A stretch of 64,000 nucleotides of DNA from Rhizobiaceae bacterium (lineage in GTDB: Bacteria; Pseudomonadota; Alphaproteobacteria; Rhizobiales; Rhizobiaceae), in the NCBI GenBank assembly GCA_017644105.1, contig JAEPMD010000008.1, forward strand, positions 48,845 to 112,844. Direction: 5' to 3'. Of the stretch, positions 44,442 to 53,729 are shown piece after piece. Within the stretch, counting starts at the first letter, position 1, and each line of letters begins with the position of its first letter. Both the position numbers and the translations under genes were made by a program. Under the pieces are notes generated by a model. It did not search any database. It saw nothing but the letters and a program-made list of their open reading frames with translations, and was not told where the DNA came from.

Positions 44442-47074
44442 GCGACTTCTCCCGCGTTTTCATTCGATGTTTCAGGCTCTTGTTTCTTCCCGCGCATGCT
44501 CTGCAACCATCCAATTAGGAATAGCAACAGGAATGCTGGAATATAGACCAGTTCCTTTGGAGATTGCGCAGAAGGTGCTTGGATGCTTTTGATAACCACA
44601 GGGTCATCTAGATAGAAATCAAAGCTACCAAGGGTTTGTGCATATGGTGAGCTAAAAGAAGGCTCATCCATTTTCACAACATCACCTTCTGGAATTAGCA
44701 ACAGACCTGTTGCTTCGAGGCGCTCTTCCCCAGAGCCCTCACCATCGATCGCGACCACGAGCGTTGTATCTTTATTGTTTCCAGTATCGAAATCTGGACC
44801 TGAAACCACCACGCGCAATTCGTCACCCACATTGGCATTGCCGAGTGCTGTGGTGAATTGAGCTGGCTCAATAGTTGTAAATGGAGGCTGCAATCTGTTC
44901 ATCACAAAATCTGGTCTAAACAGAACAAATGCGATCAAGATCAGCGCAACACTTTCATAAATGCGGCTTCTGGTAACAAACCAACCCATTGTGCCCGCGG
45001 TGAACACCAATATGGCGATCGAGGCGACAATGAAGACGATAATGCCTTGCGTCAGCGTCACATCAATTAACAGCAGATCTGTGTTGAAGATGAAGACAAA
45101 TGGCAGCGCAACAGTTCTCAAAGAATAGAAGAAGGCTGCAAAGCCTGTCTTAATCGCATCACCACCTGACACCGCAGCAGCTGCAAAACTTGCTAAGCCC
45201 ACAGGCGGCGTCACATCGGCCATAATTCCGAAATAGAACACAAATAGGTGAACCGCAATCAGTGGCACAATGAGGCCTGATTGCGCACCAAGTTCCACAA
45301 CCACACCGGCCATCAATGACGACACCACAATATAGTTCGCCGTTGTTGGCAGACCCATGCCTAGAATGAGACTGAGCAGACCCACAAGCACCAGCATGAG
45401 GATCAAGTTACCACCGGATAGGAACTCCACCAGATCAGCCATCACTTGGCCAACACCAGTGAGCGTCACCGTACCCACGATCACACCGGCTGTTGCTGTC
45501 GCAAGACCAATACCGATCATGTTGCGTGCACCATCAATCAAACCTTGGATCAAATCACCGACACCCGCTTTAAACGCATTGACGGTTTCATTTTCACCAC
45601 GGAAAATTGATTTAAGCGGACGTTGTGTCAGCAAGATCACAAAGAGCAATGCTGTTGCCCAGAAGGCAGATAGACCCGGTGATTTTTGCTCGATCATCAA
45701 GAAGTAAACTAAAACGATGATTGGCAAGAGATAGTAAAGACCAGCTTTATAGATCTCGCCGATAACCGGAAGTTCAACATCTTTCGCATTTGGATCATCT
45801 GGCTCAAGATCTGGCACTTGTGCCGCGAATTTCAGCAGAATGACATAAGCCACAAAAACGAGGATTGCCAAGATGCCACCTGACCCTTCAGGGAAGAGTG
45901 AGGTTATCCATCTCACCGGATATTGAACGCCATAACAAAGACCTGCAAACCCAGCGAAGAACAGCGCCATGCCACCAATTGTGCGGCCGATAGAAACAAC
46001 ACGATTGCCAAGTGTTGGCATGTTGGATTTCACAGCTTCTAAATGCACGATGTAAACAAGTGCGATGTAAGAGATCGTAGCAGGCAAGAATGCGTGGGTG
46101 ATCACCTCGACATAAGAGATACCGACATATTCCACCATGAGGAAGGCCGCAGCACCCATCACAGGTGGCATGATCTGACCGTTCACCGAACTTGCCACTT
46201 CCACAGCGCCAGCTTTTTCAGATGAGAAACCAACACGTTTCATCAAAGGAATAGTAAAGGTACCGGTTGTCACAACATTGGCAATTGAAGACCCTGAGAT
46301 TAGACCAGTTGCTGCGGAACCCACCACAGCAGCTTTCGCTGGACCACCTTTAAGGTGACCAAGGGCGCCAAAGGCCATTTTGATAAAGTAGTTACCTGCG
46401 CCCGCTTTATCGAGCAATGCCCCAAAGAGCACAAACAGGAACACAAATTTTGTTGATACCCCAAGCGCAATACCAAAGACGCCCTCAGATGTAATCCACA
46501 TATGGCTCATGGCTTTCTTCAACGAAGCACCCTTCCAGCGAATAACGTCGGGGACAATTTCAGAAGAACCAAAGAACACATAGGCTAAGAAAATCGTTGC
46601 GATAATCGCCATTGCGGGACCCAACGCGCGACGCGCTGCTTCAAACAACAGCAATAGACCGGCAAGCGCGAACCACTTGTCGACATCATCAGCTAATCCG
46701 CCTGCATCAACGATTTTTTGATAAAATATAAATCCATAAAGCGCGATAAATGCCGCAAGGATCGCCATAATCCAATCTTGGATCGGAATATAATCACGTG
46801 GGCTGGATTTCAACGCAGGATATGCCATGAAGGCAAGAAAAATAGCGAATGCCAAATGCAACTGGCGTGAATTATTGATAATATCTCCCGGCAAAACATA
46901 GTTTGCCAAAGGTGAAGCTAGGATAACTTGGAACACCGACCATATAACAGCAACGATCGCCAAGAACGTTCCCACCGACCCTTGGGGCGATCTGGCACCT
47001 GCGTCTGTTGCTGCAACAAGTTCCTGTAGTTCTTCCTCACTTAATGCACGATTTTCTTTGCTATTATCTGCCAT
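44438..47074 (-). CDS. TAXI-type TRAP transporter fused DctQM-like permease with DUF3394
   Basis: 878 residues, fused small and large TRAP permease. Characteristic stretches: GNYFIKMAFGALGHLKGGPAKAAVVGSAATGLISGSSIANVVTTGTFTIPLMKRVGF, VASSVNGQIMPPVMGAAAFLM, LGMGLPTTANYIVVSSLMAGV and FYFGIMADVTPPVGLASFAAAAVSGGDA. The C-terminal 170 residues, after MGWFVTRSRIYESVAL, are the DUF3394 extension. ATG 47074 (MADNSKENRALSEEELQELV) follows GAGGGGAC; a longer frame opens at 47098. It works with the binding protein at 47162-48130. Substrate unknown; members carry dicarboxylates, glutamate and others. Confidence 0.93.
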   Translation of the reverse strand: MADNSKENRALSEEELQELVAATDAGARSPQGSVGTFLAIVAVIWSVFQVILASPLANYVLPGDIINNSRQLHLAFAIFLAFMAYPALKSSPRDYIPIQDWIMAILAAFIALYGFIFYQKIVDAGGLADDVDKWFALAGLLLLFEAARRALGPAMAIIATIFLAYVFFGSSEIVPDVIRWKGASLKKAMSHMWITSEGVFGIALGVSTKFVFLFVLFGALLDKAGAGNYFIKMAFGALGHLKGGPAKAAVVGSAATGLISGSSIANVVTTGTFTIPLMKRVGFSSEKAGAVEVASSVNGQIMPPVMGAAAFLMVEYVGISYVEVITHAFLPATISYIALVYIVHLEAVKSNMPTLGNRVVSIGRTIGGMALFFAGFAGLCYGVQYPVRWITSLFPEGSGGILAILVFVAYVILLKFAAQVPDLEPDDPNAKDVELPVIGEIYKAGLYYLLPIIVLVYFLMIEQKSPGLSAFWATALLFVILLTQRPLKSIFRGENETVNAFKAGVGDLIQGLIDGARNMIGIGLATATAGVIVGTVTLTGVGQVMADLVEFLSGGNLILMLVLVGLLSLILGMGLPTTANYIVVSSLMAGVVVELGAQSGLIVPLIAVHLFVFYFGIMADVTPPVGLASFAAAAVSGGDAIKTGFAAFFYSLRTVALPFVFIFNTDLLLIDVTLTQGIIVFIVASIAILVFTAGTMGWFVTRSRIYESVALILIAFVLFRPDFVMNRLQPPFTTIEPAQFTTALGNANVGDELRVVVSGPDFDTGNNKDTTLVVAIDGEGSGEERLEATGLLLIPEGDVVKMDEPSFSSPYAQTLGSFDFYLDDPVVIKSIQAPSAQSPKELVYIPAFLLLFLIGWLQSMRGKKQEPETSNENAGEVA

Positions 47075-47123
47075 TGCGACGTCCCCTCGACTATCCATGG
47101 AAAGCTAAAACGAAATGCAAAAA

Positions 47124-47145
47124 GGGAGGGCATTTCTGCCCTCCC
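47124..47145 (-). other. Intercistronic stem-loop between TAXI binding protein and permease genes
   Basis: On the minus strand GGGAGGGC-6 nt-GCCCTCCC (8-bp perfect stem) is followed by TTTTTGC, so it can act as a partial terminator, 16 nt after the binding-protein stop. It would lower permease expression relative to binding protein. Confidence 0.72.
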
Positions 47146-47161
47146 GCCCTGTAAAAGAAGC

Positions 47162-48130
47162 TTACTCGATCAAGCCAGCTTCTTTGTAGTATTTTGCAGC
47201 GCCAGGGTGTAGCGGCGCAGAAAGACCGGCTGTTGCCATGTCTTTAGGCTGGAGGTTTGCAAAAGCAGGGTGTAGCTTTCTGAAGTCTTCGATGTTTTCC
47301 ATCACAGATTTCACAACAGTGTAAACAGCTTCTTCAGATACAGCTGTTGAAGTCACGAATGTAGCACCCACACCAAATGTTGTTGTGTCGCCATCGTTAC
47401 CACGATACATGCCGCCAGGAATTGTAGCTGAACGGTAGAAAGGATTGTCGTTGATCAATCCGTCAACTGCACTACCGTCAACAGTCACAAGAACACTGTC
47501 ACAAGCTGTTGTTGCTTCTTGGATAGAACCTGATGGGTGACCAACAGTATAAACCATCGCATCGATTTGGTTGTCACAAAGCGCAGCTGACTGCTCAGCA
47601 GCTTTTAGCTCAGTTGCCAATGCGAAATCGCCAGTTGTCCAACCTTTAGCGTCCAATAGAACTTCCATTGTGCCGCGCTGACCAGAACCTGGGTTACCGA
47701 TGTTAACGCGTTTGCCTTTTAGATCGTCAAATGATGAAATGCCAGCATCTGCACGTGCAACAACTGTGAATGGCTCAGGGTGCACTGAGAACACAGCGCG
47801 TAGTTCTTCAAATTTACCAGCGTCAGCAAATTTTGATGTACCGTTATAAGCGTGATACTGCCAATCAGATTGAGCAACACCGAACTCTAGCTCGCCTTCG
47901 CGAATTGTGTTGATGTTATAAACTGAACCACCTGTTGATTCCACAGAACAACGAATACCGTGGTCTTTACGGCCTTTGTTGACCAAACGGCAGATCGCAC
48001 CACCAGTTGGATAGTAAACACCAGTTACACCACCTGTACCAATGGTGATGAAGTCTTCAGCCACGGCTGCTGTTCCCATCATTGAGCCAAGTGCGAGTGT
48101 CGCTGTTAGTAGTTTTAATGATTTGATCAT
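47162..48130 (-). CDS. TAXI-family TRAP transporter periplasmic binding protein
   Basis: 322 residues. Signal peptide ([20 protein letters not shown]), then the TAXI family start [29 protein letters not shown], followed by [53 protein letters not shown] and [19 protein letters not shown]. It binds the substrate of the fused permease downstream. ATG 48130 follows GGGAGATTAG. The upstream 339 nt are divergent to a sensor kinase gene, which probably regulates it. Confidence 0.94.
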   Translation of the reverse strand: MIKSLKLLTATLALGSMMGTAAVAEDFITIGTGGVTGVYYPTGGAICRLVNKGRKDHGIRCSVESTGGSVYNINTIREGELEFGVAQSDWQYHAYNGTSKFADAGKFEELRAVFSVHPEPFTVVARADAGISSFDDLKGKRVNIGNPGSGQRGTMEVLLDAKGWTTGDFALATELKAAEQSAALCDNQIDAMVYTVGHPSGSIQEATTACDSVLVTVDGSAVDGLINDNPFYRSATIPGGMYRGNDGDTTTFGVGATFVTSTAVSEEAVYTVVKSVMENIEDFRKLHPAFANLQPKDMATAGLSAPLHPGAAKYYKEAGLIE

Positions 48131-48356
48131 TCTAATCTCCCGGATTATTTAATTCTGTTCTCGCAGGTTAGTGAAGGATTTCTTTGATCTAGTATTCTAA
48201 TAACGCTGAACCTAGATTCTATTATTTTAGACGCAATTCTCCCCTCCCTGCTTACCCAAGAGGATCACATTCAAGCAAAAAACTGTCTATACGCGTGTTT
48301 ACCTATACAGCTTTACGCGCCTCTAAAATTGTTTACACAAGCTGGAAAGAGAATTA

Positions 48357-48371
48357 TTCCTAGGATAGGAA
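48357..48371. promoter_or_regulatory. Inverted repeat, candidate operator
   Basis: TTCCTA-GGA-TAGGAA is a perfect 6+3+6 inverted repeat, about 100 nt upstream of the kinase start. It suits a dimeric LuxR/FixJ-type regulator such as that encoded at 50805. The regulator assignment is inference. Confidence 0.45.
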
Positions 48372-48406
48372 ATCACACAAAACACTGGATACGATCTTCT
48401 AAAACG

Positions 48407-48438
48407 TTGAATTTTATACTGAAAAATCAGTAATTCAA
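48407..48438 (+). other. Leader hairpin upstream of the sensor kinase
   Basis: TTGAATT pairs with AATTCAA and ACTGA with TCAGT around an AAAA loop, with a TTAT bulge on the 5' side: 12 bp in total. It ends 31 nt before the ATG. No T-run follows, so an mRNA structural element, not a terminator. Confidence 0.5.
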
Positions 48439-48469
48439 TAAAAGGCGTTAAAGCAAAAGGCTGATTAGA

Positions 48470-50782
48470 ATGAAACTTTCTCTAGGCGCAATCCTTGCAA
48501 TTTGGTTGTCAGGCCTGCAATTTGTCGCCGTTCTTTTCGTCGTTTCTTTCTATTTTGTATCCTCTGAACGCGTTCTTCTTGATCATGCAACTACGCTGAT
48601 TGGCGAAGTTGGGCGTAGTTCAACTGAGCATTCAAAGGGCTTTTTAGAGCCCGCGATTCGTGCTACAGAATTGGCAAAACGCTTGATTGAAAGCGATATT
48701 GTCAAAAGCGAGGATACGGAAGAGCTAGAGAAACTGCTCTTCCAGCAAATGCAGGTCGTCCCGCAGCTGTCTGGCATGTATTACGGTGATGACGCTGGCA
48801 ATTTTGTCTATGTGATGCGCAGCGAAAAGCATGCTGAATTCAGGACAAAACTCGTGCATCGCTCCGGCGGTGATGTGTCCACTGAGCTCATTTGGCGAGA
48901 CAAGAATTATGACATTGCAGAGATTGCGGTTGATCCAGACGATAATTTCGATCCGCGAGTCCGACCTTGGTATATGGATGCCAAGCAAGAACAAAACTTC
49001 GTCTGGACCGCGCCTTATATTTTCTTCTCATCACAACGGCCTGGCATTACCGCCGCAACGCCAATTTTATCATCAGCGGGCCAATTTAAAGGCGTGATCG
49101 GCGTCGATATCGAGATCGATGAAATTTCGCGCTTTTTGTCCAGTTTAGATATCGGCGACACAGGCATTGCCATGGCGCTCTCTGGCGATAGAGATGTTAT
49201 TGCCCACCCCACAACAAACTTCATCCGCCAAACCAACAAAGAAAATGCGCTGCAATTTATCAAGATAGATCAATTGGAAGATCTCGTTGCGCGCGAAGCA
49301 TTTGGCAATTTACCAAGTCTGGACCAAGTGACCTCCGAGCAGGAAATTGAGTCTGAGTTTCAGTATAATGATGGCAAATATGCGTCTATTTTGATCCCGG
49401 GTTCAAACCATGACCTACCTTGGTCAATTGCGATCTACGCGCCCTTAAGCGATTTTATCGGTGGAATTGAAGAAAACAGAACCCGTAATATCTGGATTGC
49501 TATGACCATCGCTATGGTAACCGGTCTTATCGGCTTGAAAATTGCCAATCGGATCAACAAACCCATTCGCGATTTCGCCGTTCGAGCCGGTCTTGTTGCC
49601 AGTGGCGATGTGTCTAAATCAAATGCCAGCGCACAAACCTATCCCGAACTTGAAGAGGTAAGCGAAACGCTTGCGAGTGAGATTGCGCAGAGAAAAACCT
49701 TTGAACGCATTTATGGTCGTACCTTCAGTTTAGCGTCTCGCGGAATGGCCCAATTATCTCCAAACGATGGCCATTTCATTCAAGTGAACCAGCAACTCGC
49801 AGATATTTTGGGTTATACAACAGATGAGATGGTCGAAATGTCGATCAACGACATTCTTCATCCCGAAGATGCTGACAGCTATATTTCCTTCCAGAAAACC
49901 ATGCATGACGATTACGAATATAATCAGGAAAAACGCTACTTACGAAAAAATGGTGACATCGTTTGGCTGCAGGTCAACGCGTTTTTAATTCGCGATCAAA
50001 AAGGTGAGCCACTTTATGCGGTTGCGACGATCGACAACAGAACCGCACAGAAAAAAGCTGAGTCCAAAATTAATGAGCTGAGCCGCGATCTATCCCACTT
50101 CTCCCGTGTGAACATGATGGGCCAAATGGCCGAAGGACTGGCGCATGAATTGAACCAGCCGCTGACGTCCATTACGCAAAATGTCGATGCCGCACTTCTA
50201 ACGGTCAACGAGCAGCCAAGCGCTGACCCGGAGCTCGTTGAAATATTAGAAGATATGGACCGGCAGGCACATCATGGCGCTGAGATTATCCGCGCACTTC
50301 GTGGTCTTGTACGCAAAGATGAAGGTGAACAAACAAAATTCGATCTCACCGAACTATTGGATCAAACGTTGCAATTGCTTAAACCTGAAGCCAATGAATT
50401 TGATATTTCCATTTCATTTGAACCTCAAAACATCCCTGACGTTTTCGGCAATCGAGTTCAGGTGGCCCAAGTTGTTATGAACCTCACGCGCAACGCGATT
50501 GAAGCTGTTGAAACATCAAATGCCAAAAAGCGAAAAATTGTCATTAAGACCAAACCGCAACCCGAATGTATCGAGGTTCATGTCATTGATACAGGACCCG
50601 GCATTGATCCAAGCGTTGATTTGTTTGCCCAGTTTGAAAGCAGCAAGCGCGATGGTATGGGACTAGGCCTTTCGCTCAGCCGCACTCTAATCGAAGCCAA
50701 TGGCGGCAAAATTTGGTATGAGCCAAAAATCAAGGGAAGATCGCGGTTCTGCTTCACAATCCCTACTGCTGTGATAAATTAG
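48470..50782 (+). CDS. Membrane sensor histidine kinase with Cache and PAS domains
   Basis: 770 residues. First helix at 8-29, a periplasmic double-Cache region (about 35-330; SGMYYGDDAGNFVYVMRS, DPRVRPWYMDAKQEQNFVWTAPY and TPILSSAGQFKGVIGVDIEIDEISRFL), a second helix near 337-357, a HAMP-like segment, a PAS domain (about 420-530, GHFIQVNQQLADILGYTTDEMVE), a HisKA box with H559 in GLAHELNQPLTSI, and HATPase motifs NLTRNAIEAVE, DTGPGID and GMGLGLSLSRTLIEANGG. GLAHELNQPL is DctB-like. It sits 22 nt before its response regulator and divergent from the TAXI transporter, whose substrate it may sense. Confidence 0.94.
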   Translation: MKLSLGAILAIWLSGLQFVAVLFVVSFYFVSSERVLLDHATTLIGEVGRSSTEHSKGFLEPAIRATELAKRLIESDIVKSEDTEELEKLLFQQMQVVPQLSGMYYGDDAGNFVYVMRSEKHAEFRTKLVHRSGGDVSTELIWRDKNYDIAEIAVDPDDNFDPRVRPWYMDAKQEQNFVWTAPYIFFSSQRPGITAATPILSSAGQFKGVIGVDIEIDEISRFLSSLDIGDTGIAMALSGDRDVIAHPTTNFIRQTNKENALQFIKIDQLEDLVAREAFGNLPSLDQVTSEQEIESEFQYNDGKYASILIPGSNHDLPWSIAIYAPLSDFIGGIEENRTRNIWIAMTIAMVTGLIGLKIANRINKPIRDFAVRAGLVASGDVSKSNASAQTYPELEEVSETLASEIAQRKTFERIYGRTFSLASRGMAQLSPNDGHFIQVNQQLADILGYTTDEMVEMSINDILHPEDADSYISFQKTMHDDYEYNQEKRYLRKNGDIVWLQVNAFLIRDQKGEPLYAVATIDNRTAQKKAESKINELSRDLSHFSRVNMMGQMAEGLAHELNQPLTSITQNVDAALLTVNEQPSADPELVEILEDMDRQAHHGAEIIRALRGLVRKDEGEQTKFDLTELLDQTLQLLKPEANEFDISISFEPQNIPDVFGNRVQVAQVVMNLTRNAIEAVETSNAKKRKIVIKTKPQPECIEVHVIDTGPGIDPSVDLFAQFESSKRDGMGLGLSLSRTLIEANGGKIWYEPKIKGRSRFCFTIPTAVIN

Positions 50783-50804
50783 AAATTCAGAGGTAATTTA
50801 TCAC

Positions 50805-51434
50805 ATGCTGCGCATAAAAGAATTTACTGTCTACGTAATTGATGACGAAGAAGATATTCGCAAGTCTTTAACTCGGTCCCTCACGAAACGTGGCTATCAG
50901 GTTGAAAGCTTTTCCTCTGCCCATGAGTTCTTGGAAAACCACGATCAAGATAAGCCGGGATGCCTGCTTTTAGATTATGGCATGCCAGAGATGAATGGTT
51001 TGGAGCTCCAAGAAAAACTGAATGAAATGGAACTTTCCATCCCGATTATTTTCATGACTGGGCATGGCGGCATACCGGAATCGGTTAAAGCCATTAAAGC
51101 CGGTGCGATTGATTTTTTGGAAAAACCGTTTCAGCAGAAGGTTCTGATAGCTGCAATCAAATCAGCCTTTGAACGGGTATCAGTTATCAATCAAGATGTG
51201 GAAGATGCCAAAGCGCTCAAAGCCAAATTTGAAACTCTGACCACGCGTGAAAAAGAGATCGCGCAATTCATTGTGCAAAATCCGGCGGATACCTCGAGTA
51301 AAAATATCGGGCGTCAATTAGATGTCAGCCCACGCACGATTGATCACCACAGAGCTCGCGTATTGGAAAAAATGGATGTCACCTCCGTCGCCGAGTTAAT
51401 CGAAAAAGCACTCAAATCAAATCTCTTTTCTTAG
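50805..51434 (+). CDS. FixJ-family response regulator (REC + LuxR-type HTH)
   Basis: 209 residues. Receiver domain with acidic pocket DDEED near 13-17, phosphoacceptor D57 in LLLDYGMPEMNG, and conserved T/K in FMTGHG and LEKPF. The C-terminal LuxR helix-turn-helix has LTTREKEIAQFIVQNPADTSSKNIGRQLDVSPRTIDHHRARVLEKM. Partner of the kinase at 48470; it probably activates the TAXI operon and perhaps itself from the divergent region. No FixL-type haem PAS is present, so it need not be an oxygen system. Confidence 0.94.
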   Translation: MLRIKEFTVYVIDDEEDIRKSLTRSLTKRGYQVESFSSAHEFLENHDQDKPGCLLLDYGMPEMNGLELQEKLNEMELSIPIIFMTGHGGIPESVKAIKAGAIDFLEKPFQQKVLIAAIKSAFERVSVINQDVEDAKALKAKFETLTTREKEIAQFIVQNPADTSSKNIGRQLDVSPRTIDHHRARVLEKMDVTSVAELIEKALKSNLFS

Positions 51435-51494
51435 ATTTGTTTGATGCGTCTAACTGCCAAATAATCTCAAAACCACATCTTAGAAAGCGCATTT

Positions 51495-52271
51495 ATGTCT
51501 CATCTCCAAACACTCCCAAACATCATGGTTGCACCCAATGGAGCCAGACGGACAAAAAAGGATCACCCTGCCCTGCCGATTAGCATTTCGGAAACTGCAG
51601 CGACTGCCATTGCATGCCAGAAAGCCGGCGCGGATGGGCTACACGTGCATATTCGCGGCAAAGATGACACGCATACTTTAGACGCTGGTTTATATCTTGA
51701 AGCATTGCAGGAACTTGAACATGTGCTCCCTGATTTTTATGTGCAAATTACGACAGAGGCCGTTGGGCAATATACACCGCAACAACAGCGCGACGTGGTG
51801 AAAAAAGTCATGCCGAAAGCCGTATCCATTTCCATTGCGGAAATGTTGTCAGAAGGTGAAGAAAAGCAAGCAAAGCTGTTCTATGATTGGTGTACTGAGA
51901 GCGAAATTTCCGTTCAACACATTATTTATGACGTCGATGATTTAGCCCGCATTGAAAGCATGAACCTGCTCAATGATGACACACCCACACAACTGCTATT
52001 TGTGCTCGGGCGCTATACTAAAAACCAGCAAAGTTCACCGCAGGATTTAACCCCGTTTCAAAATTGGGTTCAACGACAGAATGCAAAGCTCGATTGGGCC
52101 ATCTGTGCCTTTGGACAAGGCGAAACAGATTGTCTGGTCCATGCGCATCAACAAGGCGGAAAAGTTCGCATTGGCTTTGAAAACTCGCTCTGGCACAAAG
52201 ACGGCTCCCTTGCGAAAGACAATGCCGAACGCGTTATGGAATTTATCAAATATCGCGATGCTTTAAGCTGA
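51495..52271 (+). CDS. BKACE-family enzyme (DUF849, beta-keto acid cleavage type)
   Basis: 258 residues, slightly short for the family (about 270-310). N-terminal IMVAPNGARRTKKDHPALPIS and the metal motif HVHIR (ADGLHVHIRGKDDTHTLD) are typical; the strand GGKVRIGFENSLW near the C-terminus is the family's substrate arginine region. BKACE enzymes cleave beta-keto acids with acetyl-CoA. The exact substrate is unknown. It stands alone between the response regulator and cysG; its stop overlaps the cysG end by 9 nt in convergent orientation. The internal LLFVLGRYTKNQQSSP suits the class. Confidence 0.8.
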   Translation: MSHLQTLPNIMVAPNGARRTKKDHPALPISISETAATAIACQKAGADGLHVHIRGKDDTHTLDAGLYLEALQELEHVLPDFYVQITTEAVGQYTPQQQRDVVKKVMPKAVSISIAEMLSEGEEKQAKLFYDWCTESEISVQHIIYDVDDLARIESMNLLNDDTPTQLLFVLGRYTKNQQSSPQDLTPFQNWVQRQNAKLDWAICAFGQGETDCLVHAHQQGGKVRIGFENSLWHKDGSLAKDNAERVMEFIKYRDALS

Positions 52272-53729
52272 TTGTTCCATGAGATCTGGCGCGTTTTGCG
52301 CGAGCATAGCACCACCAAATACCTGCCCAACACCAATTAACACCGGTTCGTCATAACCAATTTTTGCGATGCCCACTTCAATCTCATCAAGTCGTCCAAA
52401 CCAAGTCTGCCGATTATCGCGCGAAATGGACGAAGATATCACAACGGGCATCTGACCGCACATGCCCTCGTTCAGCAATCGAGCTTTGATTTGCGTCGCA
52501 GTACGCCCACCCATATAGAAAATTGATGTCGCACTTTGATCGGCGACCGCCTGCCAGTTTACGCTTTCCGGCAATTTACCATGCTTGCTATGGCCCGTGA
52601 TAAACCGGACTGATTGCGCATGATCGCGGTGCGTCAGTGAAACGCCCAACTGCGCCGCCATTGCAGATGCTGCCGTAATTCCTGGAATAATGGAAACAGG
52701 AATATTATGCTGCTCCAAAGCACAAATTTCTTCGCCAGCACGACCAAAGACTGATGGATCGCCTGATTTTAAGCGCACGACATTTTTGCCAGATTTGGCA
52801 AAGTTCAGCATCATAGCATTAATATCGTCCTGCTTGCAGCTCTCGCGCCCACCGCGCTTGCCAACCAACATGCGTTTTGCTTCGCGGCGCGCAAGTTCAA
52901 GCACATCAGGTGAAACCAAATCATCGAACAAAATCACATCCGCTGATTGAAGGGTGCGCATGGCTTTGATCGTTAAGAGTTCCGCGTCTCCCGGGCCAGC
53001 GCCAACAAGCGTAACCTTACCCGTGTCATGGCCCGCCTTCATGATTTTCGCATTGGCAAGAAGATTAGTTTCAGTAGATGTGTCTACGCTCTTTGAAAAA
53101 GCCTGATCAACAAAATGCTCCCAAAATGCCCGACGTTCCTTGCCAGGTTCCAGAAGCTCATTCACTCGTGCACGAATAGTCATCGCAGTCTTTGCCCAGC
53201 CTTGCAGCGTTGCCGGCAACAACATCTCAATCCGCCGACGAATGGCCTGACCTAAAATTGGTGCCGCACCGTCTGTTGAAATACTCACAATGGCCGGGCT
53301 ACGATTGACAATAGAACCAAACTGGAATTCGCAGTAATCCGGCATATCAATCACGTTGACAGGAACGCCTGATGCCTTTGCCGCGCAATAAAAAGCTTTG
53401 GCTGCGCCATTACTTTCCATATCACCAATGGCGATCTGTGCATTTTCAAATATATCAATAGCCCATGGACGCTTGTGCCAAATAATTTGGTTTTTATGCT
53501 CTGACATTAATGCGTCAAACTCTGCATCAAGCTCAGTGGCATAAAGGTGAACTTTTGCACCAGAAGCAACAAGCAACTCGCACTTCCAGGCGGCCGCATC
53601 AGAGCCACCTGCCAGCACAACCTTCTTATCCTTAAGCTTATAAAAGATTGGAAGGACAGCAAGTTCGGCAATCCGATCAGGACGCGTTCTTTTACGCTTA
53701 TTATTCTGCGGCAAGGATTTGATTGTCAT
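52263..53729 (-). CDS. cysG: Siroheme synthase CysG (multifunctional)
   Basis: Makes sirohaem for the nitrite reductase encoded upstream. 488 residues in two parts: the N-terminal dehydrogenase/ferrochelatase with LPIFYKLKDKKVVLAGGSDAAAWKCELL (about 25-170), and a C-terminal uroporphyrinogen III methyltransferase with GKVTLVGAGPGDAELLTIKAMRTLQSADVILFDDLVSPDVL, VRLKSGDPSVFGRAGEEI and VIPGITAASAMAAQLGVSLTHRD. Start ATG 53729 lies within the 3' end of nasA (29-nt overlap), so it is the last gene of the nitrate operon. Confidence 0.95.
   Translation of the reverse strand: MTIKSLPQNNKRKRTRPDRIAELAVLPIFYKLKDKKVVLAGGSDAAAWKCELLVASGAKVHLYATELDAEFDALMSEHKNQIIWHKRPWAIDIFENAQIAIGDMESNGAAKAFYCAAKASGVPVNVIDMPDYCEFQFGSIVNRSPAIVSISTDGAAPILGQAIRRRIEMLLPATLQGWAKTAMTIRARVNELLEPGKERRAFWEHFVDQAFSKSVDTSTETNLLANAKIMKAGHDTGKVTLVGAGPGDAELLTIKAMRTLQSADVILFDDLVSPDVLELARREAKRMLVGKRGGRESCKQDDINAMMLNFAKSGKNVVRLKSGDPSVFGRAGEEICALEQHNIPVSIIPGITAASAMAAQLGVSLTHRDHAQSVRFITGHSKHGKLPESVNWQAVADQSATSIFYMGGRTATQIKARLLNEGMCGQMPVVISSSISRDNRQTWFGRLDEIEVGIAKIGYDEPVLIGVGQVFGGAMLAQNAPDLMEQSA

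Larger units (their letters stand above)
48131..48469. promoter_or_regulatory. Divergent regulatory region: TAXI transporter / sensor kinase
   Basis: 339 nt with no ORF. It holds two copies of a TCTAGTATTCTA/CCTAGATTCTA-like sequence near 48188 and 48212, a perfect inverted repeat at 48357 and a hairpin at 48407. These are candidate operators and leader structure. The -10/-35 elements are not obvious by eye. Confidence 0.5.

Noticed and set aside
48187-48200. TTGATCTAGTATTC as a second anaerobox
   Set aside because: Only the left half matches TTGAT; the right half lacks ATCAA.
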